A stretch of DNA of 64,000 nt from positions 23,971-87,970 of the forward strand of contig PHBH01000034.1 of the NCBI GenBank assembly GCA_002840535.1. The letters are read 5' to 3'. Position 1 is the first letter of the stretch. Each line of letters begins with the position of its first letter. Under the pieces are notes generated by a model, which worked only from the letters and a program-made list of their open reading frames with translations, had not been told where the DNA came from and did no database searches. Below are positions 28,576 to 35,699 of this stretch, piece by piece. The stretch comes from Deltaproteobacteria bacterium HGW-Deltaproteobacteria-15 (GTDB taxonomy: Bacteria > Desulfobacterota > DSM-4660 > Desulfatiglandales > HGW-15). The translations under genes were made by a program, and so were the position numbers.

Positions 28576-29619
28576 ATGAACCGAATGAACCAAACAAGTC
28601 CTGAATATGCGAAAATGAGCCATGCCACGGCCATTTCCCTCGGGCTCATGCATGGCAGGATGTACCGCGGCGCAGTGAACCGCTGTGTGAACCTCCTGGT
28701 CCATTACCCGGAAGGCTGTTCGGCAAACTGCGCATATTGCGGTCTGGCCAAGAAACGTCCCGGGACGTACCGGGAGAAGAGTTTTATCCACGTGGATTGG
28801 CCCCTCTACTCCATGGCTGAAATCGTAGCGGCAATCAACCGCGCGCCGGCGTACGTGAAGCGAACCTGCATCTCCATGATCACCAATGGGAAGTGCAGGC
28901 AGGACACCCTGGAGATGACTCGCCGGTTGAGATCCGGAACCACGATTCCCATATCTCTCCTGATCAGCCCCACTATTTTGAGCGATCCGGATCTTCATGC
29001 GATGAAAGAGGCCGGCGCGGACAAGATCGGTGTTGCCGTAGATCTGGCTACGCCGGAACTCTTCGAAAAATTCAGGGGGAGCGGGGTTTCAGGCCCGCAT
29101 CATTGGGATAAATACTGGGAAATCATTACCTCCGGCGTGCAGATCTTCGGGGCCGGCAATGTTGGCGCTCATCTCATGGTCGGCATGGGCGAAACCGAGC
29201 AGCAGATGGTCTCGATGATGGAGAGACTGAGAAGGATGGGCGTAGTCAACCACCTCTTTTCGTTCTTTGCCGAAAAAGGATCGCGGCTCGCTGACCGGCC
29301 CCAGCCCCCATGGTCGTCGTATCTCAGGATTCAACTGGCCAGGTATCTTATGGAGGAGGGGATTTGTGTTTCTGAAAAGATGGAGTTCGATTCCAGCGGC
29401 CGGATCGCATCTTTCGGTGTGGAACGGGAACGGCTGGACCAGGTTGTGAGTGCAGGAATCCCCTTCATGACAACCGGATGCCTCGGCTCGGATTGCCAGG
29501 TTGCCTGCAACCGCCCCTTCGGCAACTGCCTGCCGGACGAGAGACAGTGGAACTATCCCTATCCTCCCAACACTGAAGAACTAGCCCTTATCAGGGAAAA
29601 CCTGTTCAAGATCGACTGA
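28576..29619 (+). CDS. Radical SAM protein, LipS-like
   Basis: 347 residues. The radical SAM cluster motif is C48-SAN-C52-AY-C55 (GCSANCAYCGL). A second Cys set near the end (TTGCLGSDCQVACNRPFGNC) could bind an auxiliary cluster that donates sulfur. The context (lipoyl carrier and ligase upstream, 66-base gap) suggests sulfur insertion into octanoyl-protein, as in the LipS1/LipS2 pathway. Only one such gene is here; LipS1 and LipS2 normally act as a pair. No clear ribosome site precedes this ATG; an internal ATG at 28615 is the alternative start. Confidence 0.75.
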   Translation: MNRMNQTSPEYAKMSHATAISLGLMHGRMYRGAVNRCVNLLVHYPEGCSANCAYCGLAKKRPGTYREKSFIHVDWPLYSMAEIVAAINRAPAYVKRTCISMITNGKCRQDTLEMTRRLRSGTTIPISLLISPTILSDPDLHAMKEAGADKIGVAVDLATPELFEKFRGSGVSGPHHWDKYWEIITSGVQIFGAGNVGAHLMVGMGETEQQMVSMMERLRRMGVVNHLFSFFAEKGSRLADRPQPPWSSYLRIQLARYLMEEGICVSEKMEFDSSGRIASFGVERERLDQVVSAGIPFMTTGCLGSDCQVACNRPFGNCLPDERQWNYPYPPNTEELALIRENLFKID

Positions 29620-29632
29620 CCCCAAAAAACCT

Positions 29633-29663
29633 TTGACAATTAACCATCAAGCTATAGTATACT
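29633..29663 (+). promoter_or_regulatory. Probable sigma-70 promoter of the tRNA genes
   Basis: TTGACA at 29633-29638 with TATACT at 29658-29663 (19-base spacer); an overlapping AGTATA would give 17. It ends 15 bases before tRNA-Lys and 14 bases after the radical SAM stop. Confidence 0.6.
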
Positions 29664-29677
29664 TACGATTTGCGGTT

Positions 29678-29750
29678 GGGCCGTTAGCTCAGTTGGTAGA
29701 GCAGCGGACTTTTAATCCGTTGGTCGTGGGTTCGACTCCCGCACGGCCCA
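29678..29750 (+). tRNA. tRNA-Lys (TTT)
   Basis: Complete cloverleaf of 73 bases: acceptor GGGCCGT/ACGGCCC, D-arm AGCTCAGTTGGTAGAGC, anticodon stem GCGGA/TCCGT with loop CTTTTAA (anticodon TTT), T-arm with GGTTCGA, discriminator A. CCA is not encoded. Confidence 0.97.
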
Positions 29751-29767
29751 TCAATCATGTGTACGCC

Positions 29768-29798
29768 TGTCGGGAGTTCGATTCTCGCACGGTCGATC
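29768..29798 (+). pseudogene. Remnant of a tRNA 3' half
   Basis: TCGGGAGTTCGATTCTCGCAC closely follows the T-arm and acceptor end of the preceding tRNA-Lys, with substitutions, and ends in ATCAA as that gene does. No 5' half or anticodon arm is present. It looks like the relic of a duplicated tRNA lost by recombination between the Lys and Glu genes. Confidence 0.6.
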
Positions 29799-29807
29799 AA
29801 ACTCAGC

Positions 29808-29885
29808 GTCCCCATCGTCTAGCCAGGTCCAGGACACCGGCCTTTCACGTCGGCAACACGAGTTCAAATCTCGTTGGGGACGCCA
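29808..29885 (+). tRNA. tRNA-Glu (TTC)
   Basis: Acceptor GTCCCCA/TGGGGAC, anticodon stem CCGGC/GTCGG with loop CTTTCAC (anticodon TTC), T-arm with GAGTTCAAATCTC, discriminator G at 29882 and encoded CCA at 29883-29885. Confidence 0.95.
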
Positions 29886-29938
29886 CATTCGCCTATAATC
29901 TCGCACATCTCCACAGCGCAGTGTCCCATATTTTCAAC

Positions 29939-30655
29939 TCAGTGCCCGGCATAAACCGGCACCTTGCTGAACATTCCATACCATTCGGAATAGCGCAGGA
30001 CGTAGTTATAGCCGCATACCCACCTGATCTCCCTCTTCTTCAGTTTTTCAAGAATCCTGTTCCCTCCCTCGATAGTGTCGCCCGCGGGGCCGAAGGGGTT
30101 GTAGACCATCCGCGTTTCTTCGACAAAAACGTAATCGCAGATGAAGAGACAATCCTCGAAGAAGTAGATGGTAAATCCCGGCGTATGGCCGTCGACCGGA
30201 CAGGCCTCGATTCCTTCTTCCACCCAGTCCTTTTCGAAACGGGTATCAAATGGGAATGCTTGAGATATCCTGGGCTTCGAATCGAGGTCGTGGATCCGTA
30301 CTTCCGCTCCGAAAAAATCACGATACTGGTTTGAGGCCCCGAGGAAATGATGGTGGGTAAAAGAAATTACCGTTGCCGGTCTTACCTTTTTGTCGAAGCA
30401 GGAGGGGCAATCGATCATGAATACCTTTCCGATCGTCTCGATGCGGTAAGCGGCGTGCTCGAATCCGAGGGCTGGGGTCGAGTTCAACCGTGAGACCCTT
30501 TTGGTCACGGGGGTTTCTTGCACCTCGTATCGGGCTGAACACTGTTCAGAGGTCAGGAAGGTTTTCTTGGACGCCCCGCAAAAGGGGCAGCGCTCTGGAA
30601 GGCCCCCAATAATGTTAAAGCCGCAAACCGTGCATACGTACTGCTCAACGGGCAT
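29939..30655 (-). CDS. Rubredoxin-like/metallo-beta-lactamase-fold fusion protein
   Basis: 238 residues. The N-terminal 35 residues are a rubredoxin-type metal knuckle pair (Cys8, Cys11, Cys23, Cys26). The rest is a metallo-beta-lactamase fold. The metal motif normally HxHxDH reads HHHFLG (101-106), so the Asp and the next His are missing, while GHTPG and a later Asp (FICDYVF) are kept. It may bind one metal or act in electron transfer or as a hydrolase with altered site. Function unknown. Confidence 0.75.
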   Translation of the reverse strand: MPVEQYVCTVCGFNIIGGLPERCPFCGASKKTFLTSEQCSARYEVQETPVTKRVSRLNSTPALGFEHAAYRIETIGKVFMIDCPSCFDKKVRPATVISFTHHHFLGASNQYRDFFGAEVRIHDLDSKPRISQAFPFDTRFEKDWVEEGIEACPVDGHTPGFTIYFFEDCLFICDYVFVEETRMVYNPFGPAGDTIEGGNRILEKLKKREIRWVCGYNYVLRYSEWYGMFSKVPVYAGH

Positions 30656-31194
30656 GATTCAACCTCCGCCTATTCGCGGCAATGGCAGGCCCTCCTTCAT
30701 GAGCCGCTCTCCTCAGGCATTCAGGGGATTCCCCCCATCTTGTGCCGCTTCGCTGAGGAGAACGCCCAGTGGGTAAATCCGGGTTGGGTTGGGAAGATCA
30801 GATCCATCCATGTCGTCCAGGGGAGTGCCGGCCCCAAAGGCAAGGGAGCGCCCATTCCTTTTATCGCCTTAGAAGATACCAACGATGTGACAGCATCAAT
30901 AGTGTCCACACCCCCTTTTCCGCCTGATAAAGCTGTATCCCTTTCCACCGGTCGTTGCCCCATTTCGAGTGTGAAGAATACCGAGGCTGAACAAGGTATG
31001 ACAGATTCACTCACGTGGTTCTCAGCACGACCCCGCCTTTTTTGCAGCATTCGAGCTGTTCTGCCGTTGTGCAATTTGTGCAGAACGTCCCCTATATGCA
31101 CACAAGATGGAGTAGGCGTCTTCCGGTTCGTTTTCCCGCGATTGATCCGGAAGAGTTCACCGTACCGTCCCAAATGCAGGATAGGAAGAGCGTC
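30656..31194. other. 539-base stretch with no supported gene
   Basis: Both strands have open frames of 150-187 codons (for example 30721-31173 minus), but neither has a ribosome site, recognisable motif or coherent composition. It could hold decayed coding sequence between the metallo-beta-lactamase-fold and GH15 genes. Confidence 0.4.
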
Positions 31195-33048
31195 TTACGC
31201 CACCGCGCGTAGTGGCGTTTTGGGGCCAGCACCGGGCCGAGATTCCTCACCCTCCGCGATAGCCCAGGCGGCGTTTACGAAACCGATGTGGCTGAACGCC
31301 TGAGGGAAATTTCCGATCAGTTCCCCTGTCTCGGGATGGACTTCCTCGGAAAACAAACCCAGATCGTTTGCATAATGGATGCACCTTTCCACTATCTCGC
31401 GTGCTCGTTCCGTTCGGCCTGCCATGGCGTAGACCTGGGCCAGCCAGAACGTACACAGCAGGAATCCCCCTTCTTGCCCTTCGAGGCCGTCGGCGGTTCT
31501 GTAGCGATAGATGAGCCCGTTCTGATCGGTCAGGCCTCTTTCAATGGCATCAACGGTGGAGAGCATGCTGGGATCATCCGCCCGTATGAATCCCACAATC
31601 GGCATCATCAGTACGGATGCGTCAAGATCATCGCTCCCCAGGCTTTGTGCAAACGCCCCTGAGCGGTCGCTCCAACCCTGGTCCAGAATCGTGTCCCGGA
31701 TCTCCTCTCGGGCCTTCATCCATTGCGGGACCCGGGAGACTCCATGGATGTCGGCGGCCATGGAAATGGCCCGGTCCAGGGCGACCCAGCACATCAGCTT
31801 GGAATGGACGTAATGGCGTTCCGGGCCTCGCACCTCCCAAATGCCATGATCCGTTTCCTTCCACCTGCGCGCTGCCGCATCGGCAATATCTGCAAAGAAA
31901 CCCCTGGATTCCTCATCCATCTGACTGAGGTAGTCTTTGAGCCGATGAGCGGCATCCATCAGCTCACCATACACGTCCAACTGGCGCTGGCGCCAAGCGC
32001 TGTTTCCTATACGTACGGGACGGCTGTTCCTCCAGCCTGTAAGGTGAGGAATCTCCCGTTCGGTCAGATCATGCTCCCCGCCTATTCCAAACATGATCTG
32101 CATGTCCGATTCTCTTTGCATCTGCGCCAGGGTGGAGTTGGCAACGAAGTCAAAAAACCTGTATGACTCGTCGGGGCAGCCCGCGACCCAGAGCGCGTTC
32201 AGGGTCAAGCTGGCATCCCGCACCCAGGTATAACGATAGTCCCAGTTGCGTATCCCCCCTATTGTCTCCGGCAGGGAGGTTGTAGGCGCTGCTACCATGG
32301 CGCCGGTGGGATAATAGGTCAGGGCTTGAAGAACCCTCCCGCTTTGGTGGACCATCTCTTCCCATGGGCCCTGATATCTCTGGTGCATCTTTGACCAGCT
32401 TCGCCAGGCATTCCCGGTCCCCTCGAGGTAACGGTCGATCTTTTCGCGGTCCCATGGGAACGGGGCCACTTCGGAAGTGGTCCGGTGTTCCAGGGCAAAA
32501 GTCAAAGTCTCTCCCTGCTTGATATCGAGTCGCGCTGTGCAGGAGAACTCACTGCATTCGAAGAATACCTGGGCGGTGAGGAACATTACCGATGCGCCGC
32601 CGCGGGCGAGAATTCCCTCGGGTGCTTTGCGGAGCAGGGGAAACACAAGCCCATATTCAGGGCGAGGCACGAATTCGATCCTCACGGTCACACATCCCTC
32701 GGGGCATGAGATTCGCCGCAAGAGGGCGCTCGGAGCATCGGCGCCGAGTTCATGTCCGTTGTTGTTTTCGCCGACCGCCAACAGGTCCTCGAGGATAAGT
32801 CTTCCTCCAGGGGCTAGAAACACCGTACGGAGAATCATGGTATTGGCATCATACCTGCGGGTGACCCCCGCAACCTGATCCGGGCATATCTGGAAGTGCC
32901 CACCCCTTTCGTCCAACAACCGGTTGAACACGGAAGGCGAATCGAATCGGGGAAACGGCAGCCAATCAATGGATCCCATACGGCTGACCAGCGCCGCGGT
33001 GTGACAGTTGGACAAAAGTGCGTAATCAGCGATTGGTGAACTGCTCAT
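31195..33048 (-). CDS. Glycoside hydrolase family 15 protein (glucoamylase/trehalase type)
   Basis: 617 residues from the ATG at 33048 (GAGG close upstream; a GTG three codons earlier is possible). The N-terminal beta-sandwich starts with SPIADYALLSNCHTAALVSRMGSIDWLPFPRFDSP, typical of trehalase-like GH15. The catalytic (alpha/alpha)6 barrel shows the family signature GGIRNWDYRYTWVRDA, then ESYRFFDF and the C-terminal LGLFSEEVHPETGELIGNFPQAFSHIG. No signal peptide, so it acts on internal glucans or trehalose. It is followed by the glucose-dehydrogenase-like gene. Confidence 0.92.
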   Translation of the reverse strand: MSSSPIADYALLSNCHTAALVSRMGSIDWLPFPRFDSPSVFNRLLDERGGHFQICPDQVAGVTRRYDANTMILRTVFLAPGGRLILEDLLAVGENNNGHELGADAPSALLRRISCPEGCVTVRIEFVPRPEYGLVFPLLRKAPEGILARGGASVMFLTAQVFFECSEFSCTARLDIKQGETLTFALEHRTTSEVAPFPWDREKIDRYLEGTGNAWRSWSKMHQRYQGPWEEMVHQSGRVLQALTYYPTGAMVAAPTTSLPETIGGIRNWDYRYTWVRDASLTLNALWVAGCPDESYRFFDFVANSTLAQMQRESDMQIMFGIGGEHDLTEREIPHLTGWRNSRPVRIGNSAWRQRQLDVYGELMDAAHRLKDYLSQMDEESRGFFADIADAAARRWKETDHGIWEVRGPERHYVHSKLMCWVALDRAISMAADIHGVSRVPQWMKAREEIRDTILDQGWSDRSGAFAQSLGSDDLDASVLMMPIVGFIRADDPSMLSTVDAIERGLTDQNGLIYRYRTADGLEGQEGGFLLCTFWLAQVYAMAGRTERAREIVERCIHYANDLGLFSEEVHPETGELIGNFPQAFSHIGFVNAAWAIAEGEESRPGAGPKTPLRAVA

Positions 33049-33137
33049 CTTCCTCACTGAAAGGCGGATCGAACCCTCGCCGCCGGGTCATAGTTTGTCT
33101 CTAAATGTGCTTCCGACCTTTCCCTCCGTTGCTTTTC

Positions 33138-34241
33138 TCATTCGTCGGCCACTTTCACATAGACCTTTATGGTGGCCTTGGGTTTCGTCAAGAGCCGCAT
33201 GATTTCACCGTAGTTCTCCAGACCGTCTATGCGGTGAGTCAGAAGCTTGGACAGCCACCCAGGCCATTGAATCGCGCCCTGAGAAAGATCCTTGATCCCC
33301 TCTGCGAAGTGGTCACGGCTCGCATTCACCGAACCCACAACGACCTTGTTGCCGAGCACAAAGCCGCGATTTATGCTGTCGGCCGGTACTTCAATGGTGC
33401 GCCCGCCCCCGGTTACACTCGAAAGTACGAGCACTCCGTTTTTCCCAAGGACAGTCATGGCCTCGAAAACGATGGGGGAGTAACCTGTGGCCTCGAAGAT
33501 CAGATCAAAGCCGCGGTGGTCCCTTGAAGCCTCCTCGAGGCTCATGTCCTTCGTGCTGTGATAGCAGCCGCCGATCTCCTCGACCAGATCGGAGTTGAGG
33601 TAGCGCGGCTTGGTGCGGGCAAAGGTGCAGACTTGCAGTCCCCTGAGGCGAAGCGCCATTGTTGCCAGCAGCCCTATTGTCCCCGCCCCGAGAACTGCTG
33701 CCCTGCGGGGATGCCAGATGCGGAGACGCCGCTGGATCTCATAGCCCTGATCGATGCCTTTTTCAATGACGCTGGTCGGTTCGAGGAGGACTCCCACCTC
33801 TTTAAGGGCCGAAGGAACACGCACAATGAACTCCGGTTCGTCGACAAAGTACTCGGTCAGAAAGCCGTGCAAGAGGTTGATGCCTCGCTCGCGGTAATCG
33901 TCATCCGTTGTCATATCGTACATCCCGATCCGGTCATAGATGGAATGACCCGGGCGGCGCACGGTGGCGACAACGAGGTCTCCTACCCTCAGTTCATGGA
34001 CATTGTGACCGGCCTCTACGACCACGCCTAATGACTCGTGGCCGATAATGAGGTAGTCATCGCCTGGGGGAGGGCTGCCGTACACGCCGGAGATTAGCTC
34101 CTTATCCGTTCCATCCACCCCGACCTCGAGCACTTTGACCAGAACCCCTCGACCATCTGAAAAGGAATCGAGACTCGAATTCGCAACCTCTCGCAGGTGG
34201 ACGGAATCTGGTACACCGGGCTGTACAGCTACCGCCTTCAT
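33138..34241 (-). CDS. Zinc-type glucose 1-dehydrogenase-like oxidoreductase
   Basis: Medium-chain dehydrogenase, 367 residues from the ATG at 34241 (GAGGGA six bases upstream; the frame is open to 34322). [26 protein letters not shown] and a nucleotide fold [12 protein letters not shown] are the marks of the archaeal/bacterial glucose dehydrogenase subgroup, which oxidises glucose to gluconolactone with NAD(P). The GH15 gene lies downstream in the same direction (81-90 base gap), so it may oxidise glucose released by GH15. Confidence 0.88.
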   Translation of the reverse strand: MKAVAVQPGVPDSVHLREVANSSLDSFSDGRGVLVKVLEVGVDGTDKELISGVYGSPPPGDDYLIIGHESLGVVVEAGHNVHELRVGDLVVATVRRPGHSIYDRIGMYDMTTDDDYRERGINLLHGFLTEYFVDEPEFIVRVPSALKEVGVLLEPTSVIEKGIDQGYEIQRRLRIWHPRRAAVLGAGTIGLLATMALRLRGLQVCTFARTKPRYLNSDLVEEIGGCYHSTKDMSLEEASRDHRGFDLIFEATGYSPIVFEAMTVLGKNGVLVLSSVTGGGRTIEVPADSINRGFVLGNKVVVGSVNASRDHFAEGIKDLSQGAIQWPGWLSKLLTHRIDGLENYGEIMRLLTKPKATIKVYVKVADE

Positions 34242-34351
34242 CTGATCCCTCAACGCTTCATCGGATGTACATCCAGGTCGAACCCTTTCATGAAGTGCGG
34301 GGTTCACGTATAGTCTTTCCACCGACTCTTTCCCTGTGAAAAGTCACTTCC

Positions 34352-34477
34352 CTAACCCGCGCTGTGATGTAATGGAGAAGGCCCCCCGGGCGGGCAAAGA
34401 CCCCGTTCCGAGGAAATCGATCTTGCACCTGGAATATTGGTTGCCTGGATTTCTTCCGGAGTGCGTGTCTTTTCCAT
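34352..34477 (-). CDS. Small 41-residue protein with strong ribosome site
   Basis: ATG at 34477 follows AAAAGGAGG by 6 bases, the best ribosome site of this neighbourhood. The product has a charged N-terminal half (EKTRTPEEIQATN) and a Cys/Pro/Gly-rich tail (GLCPPGGPSPLHHSAG) and no membrane segment. It lies 110 bases before the glucose dehydrogenase gene. I recognise no family; leader peptide or small functional protein are both possible. Confidence 0.45.
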   Translation of the reverse strand: MEKTRTPEEIQATNIPGARSISSERGLCPPGGPSPLHHSAG

Positions 34478-34649
34478 TACTGCCTCCTTTTTCGAATGCA
34501 CTGAGATGACCGACTCCTCCCCCGCCCTGCGACCACTCACGGAGCCTAGTTCCACATTCAAATGTTTTTGTCATGACGATCTGCCACTCGGACAGATTCC
34601 ACCATTTAGGGAAGCCAGGTAGTCAGGCGGGTGGCAGAAAGGTTTCTCG

Positions 34650-34952
34650 TCACATGGCCTGACCGTCGCGGCAGTAATAGCCGGCCGGCTTTCCGCTGGC
34701 CAGATTATACTCGGAGAAGACAGGACAGCCACCGCACTGGCATGGCTGACTTGGATCGAGGTCTGTGCAAGTGGCTCTTCCGGTAGCGCAGTAGGCTCCC
34801 GGGATCTCTTCCTTCTTTGGAGGCGTCTTCGCAAGGGCTCCTGCCAGTTGCTTCTTGAGACCTGCCACACAGCCGCTTTTTGCTTGAACAGGGCATCCAG
34901 GGCATACGCACTTTTTGACATTACTTAAATCGAATGGGACTTTCTGAGACAT
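34650..34952 (-). CDS. DUF2769-like cysteine-rich protein
   Basis: 100 residues with eleven Cys, many in CxCxxCPV-type groups (KKCVCPGCPV near residue 14; CQCGGCPV near 71), as in DUF2769 proteins of anaerobic bacteria and archaea. Two similar Cys modules suggest an internal duplication that binds metal or an Fe-S cluster. AAAGGAG lies 8 bases before the ATG. Function unknown. Confidence 0.75.
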   Translation of the reverse strand: MSQKVPFDLSNVKKCVCPGCPVQAKSGCVAGLKKQLAGALAKTPPKKEEIPGAYCATGRATCTDLDPSQPCQCGGCPVFSEYNLASGKPAGYYCRDGQAM

Positions 34953-35690
34953 TAGGGTTCTCCTTTCTCTTTTGAAGTGATTTAATTTACCTTTAAACTC
35001 CGGCTGACTTTAACTTGAAATAATTGGGATGTAAGTAGGCAAGAGACTGTATTTTCCTCACTGGAGACCGCACTCGGCATAATCAAACACATCGACACTC
35101 GAATACATGGGAATACTGTCGTGTCAAATGCAGAAGGGTAAGATAAGGGGATGCTGGTAAGAAAGTAAATAGACACAAGAGGAGCGAGCAGCGACCCTGC
35201 CCGCCGGGCACAAGTGCGGACAGCTTGCCAAATGTTGTAACTGGAATGGCTTAGAAGGATGGAGAGGATGTTGGTATATGTACCAGGGGCTGGCTCGTCA
35301 GAAAAGGGAAAGCCGAGCCACACCGTTTTTCTCGCCTGTACTGAGCATCGCTTCCAACTCAGCCTTCCTCACCTCGATATGGGTGACCTTTTTCTTCCGT
35401 TTCCGTGTATTCGATAAACTGGACCTTCACGACGCGATCGTCGATACTGTCCACCTCCGTGACCAGGGAAATCAGACGATGATCCGATTGATGATGTGGC
35501 GCATACCACATCTCCCTGCGATGAACACGCTCCGGCTCTAAGATTAGAATCCACCGCATCGACACTCGAATACATGGAATACTGTATGGACTTGGCAGTT
35601 CAGCTGGACTAGGAGTTCGGTCGTACTCTGACAGCATGCAGCGAATATATGGGGCGAACGGAATTCCGCAATCAATGAGCTATTACGGAG
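34953..35690. other. 738-base stretch without an intact gene
   Basis: Holds a possible broken ORF (see 35298-35637) and a direct repeat: ACATCGACACTCGAATACATGG near 35088 is repeated near 35559, 470 bases on. Otherwise open frames lack ribosome sites or motifs. Confidence 0.5.
35298..35637 (-). pseudogene. Possible frameshifted small protein gene
   Basis: One frame gives MRWILILEPERVHRRE... ending VVKVQFIEYTETEEK; after a GAAGAAAAAGG run the protein-like sequence continues in another frame as KKKVTHIEVRKAELEAML to a TGA at 35298. Both parts have protein-like composition, and a one-base slip in the A-run would join them. No family recognised. Confidence 0.3.
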
Positions 35691-35699
35691 GTGCCGGGT

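Noticed and set aside
30740..31303. 187-codon ORF on the plus strand
   Set aside because: No motif or ribosome site, and its end runs antisense into the GH15 gene.
35691..35699. GTG start of the GH13 gene at 35691
   Set aside because: This GTG is part of the GGAGGTG ribosome site; the ATG at 35700 is at normal distance.
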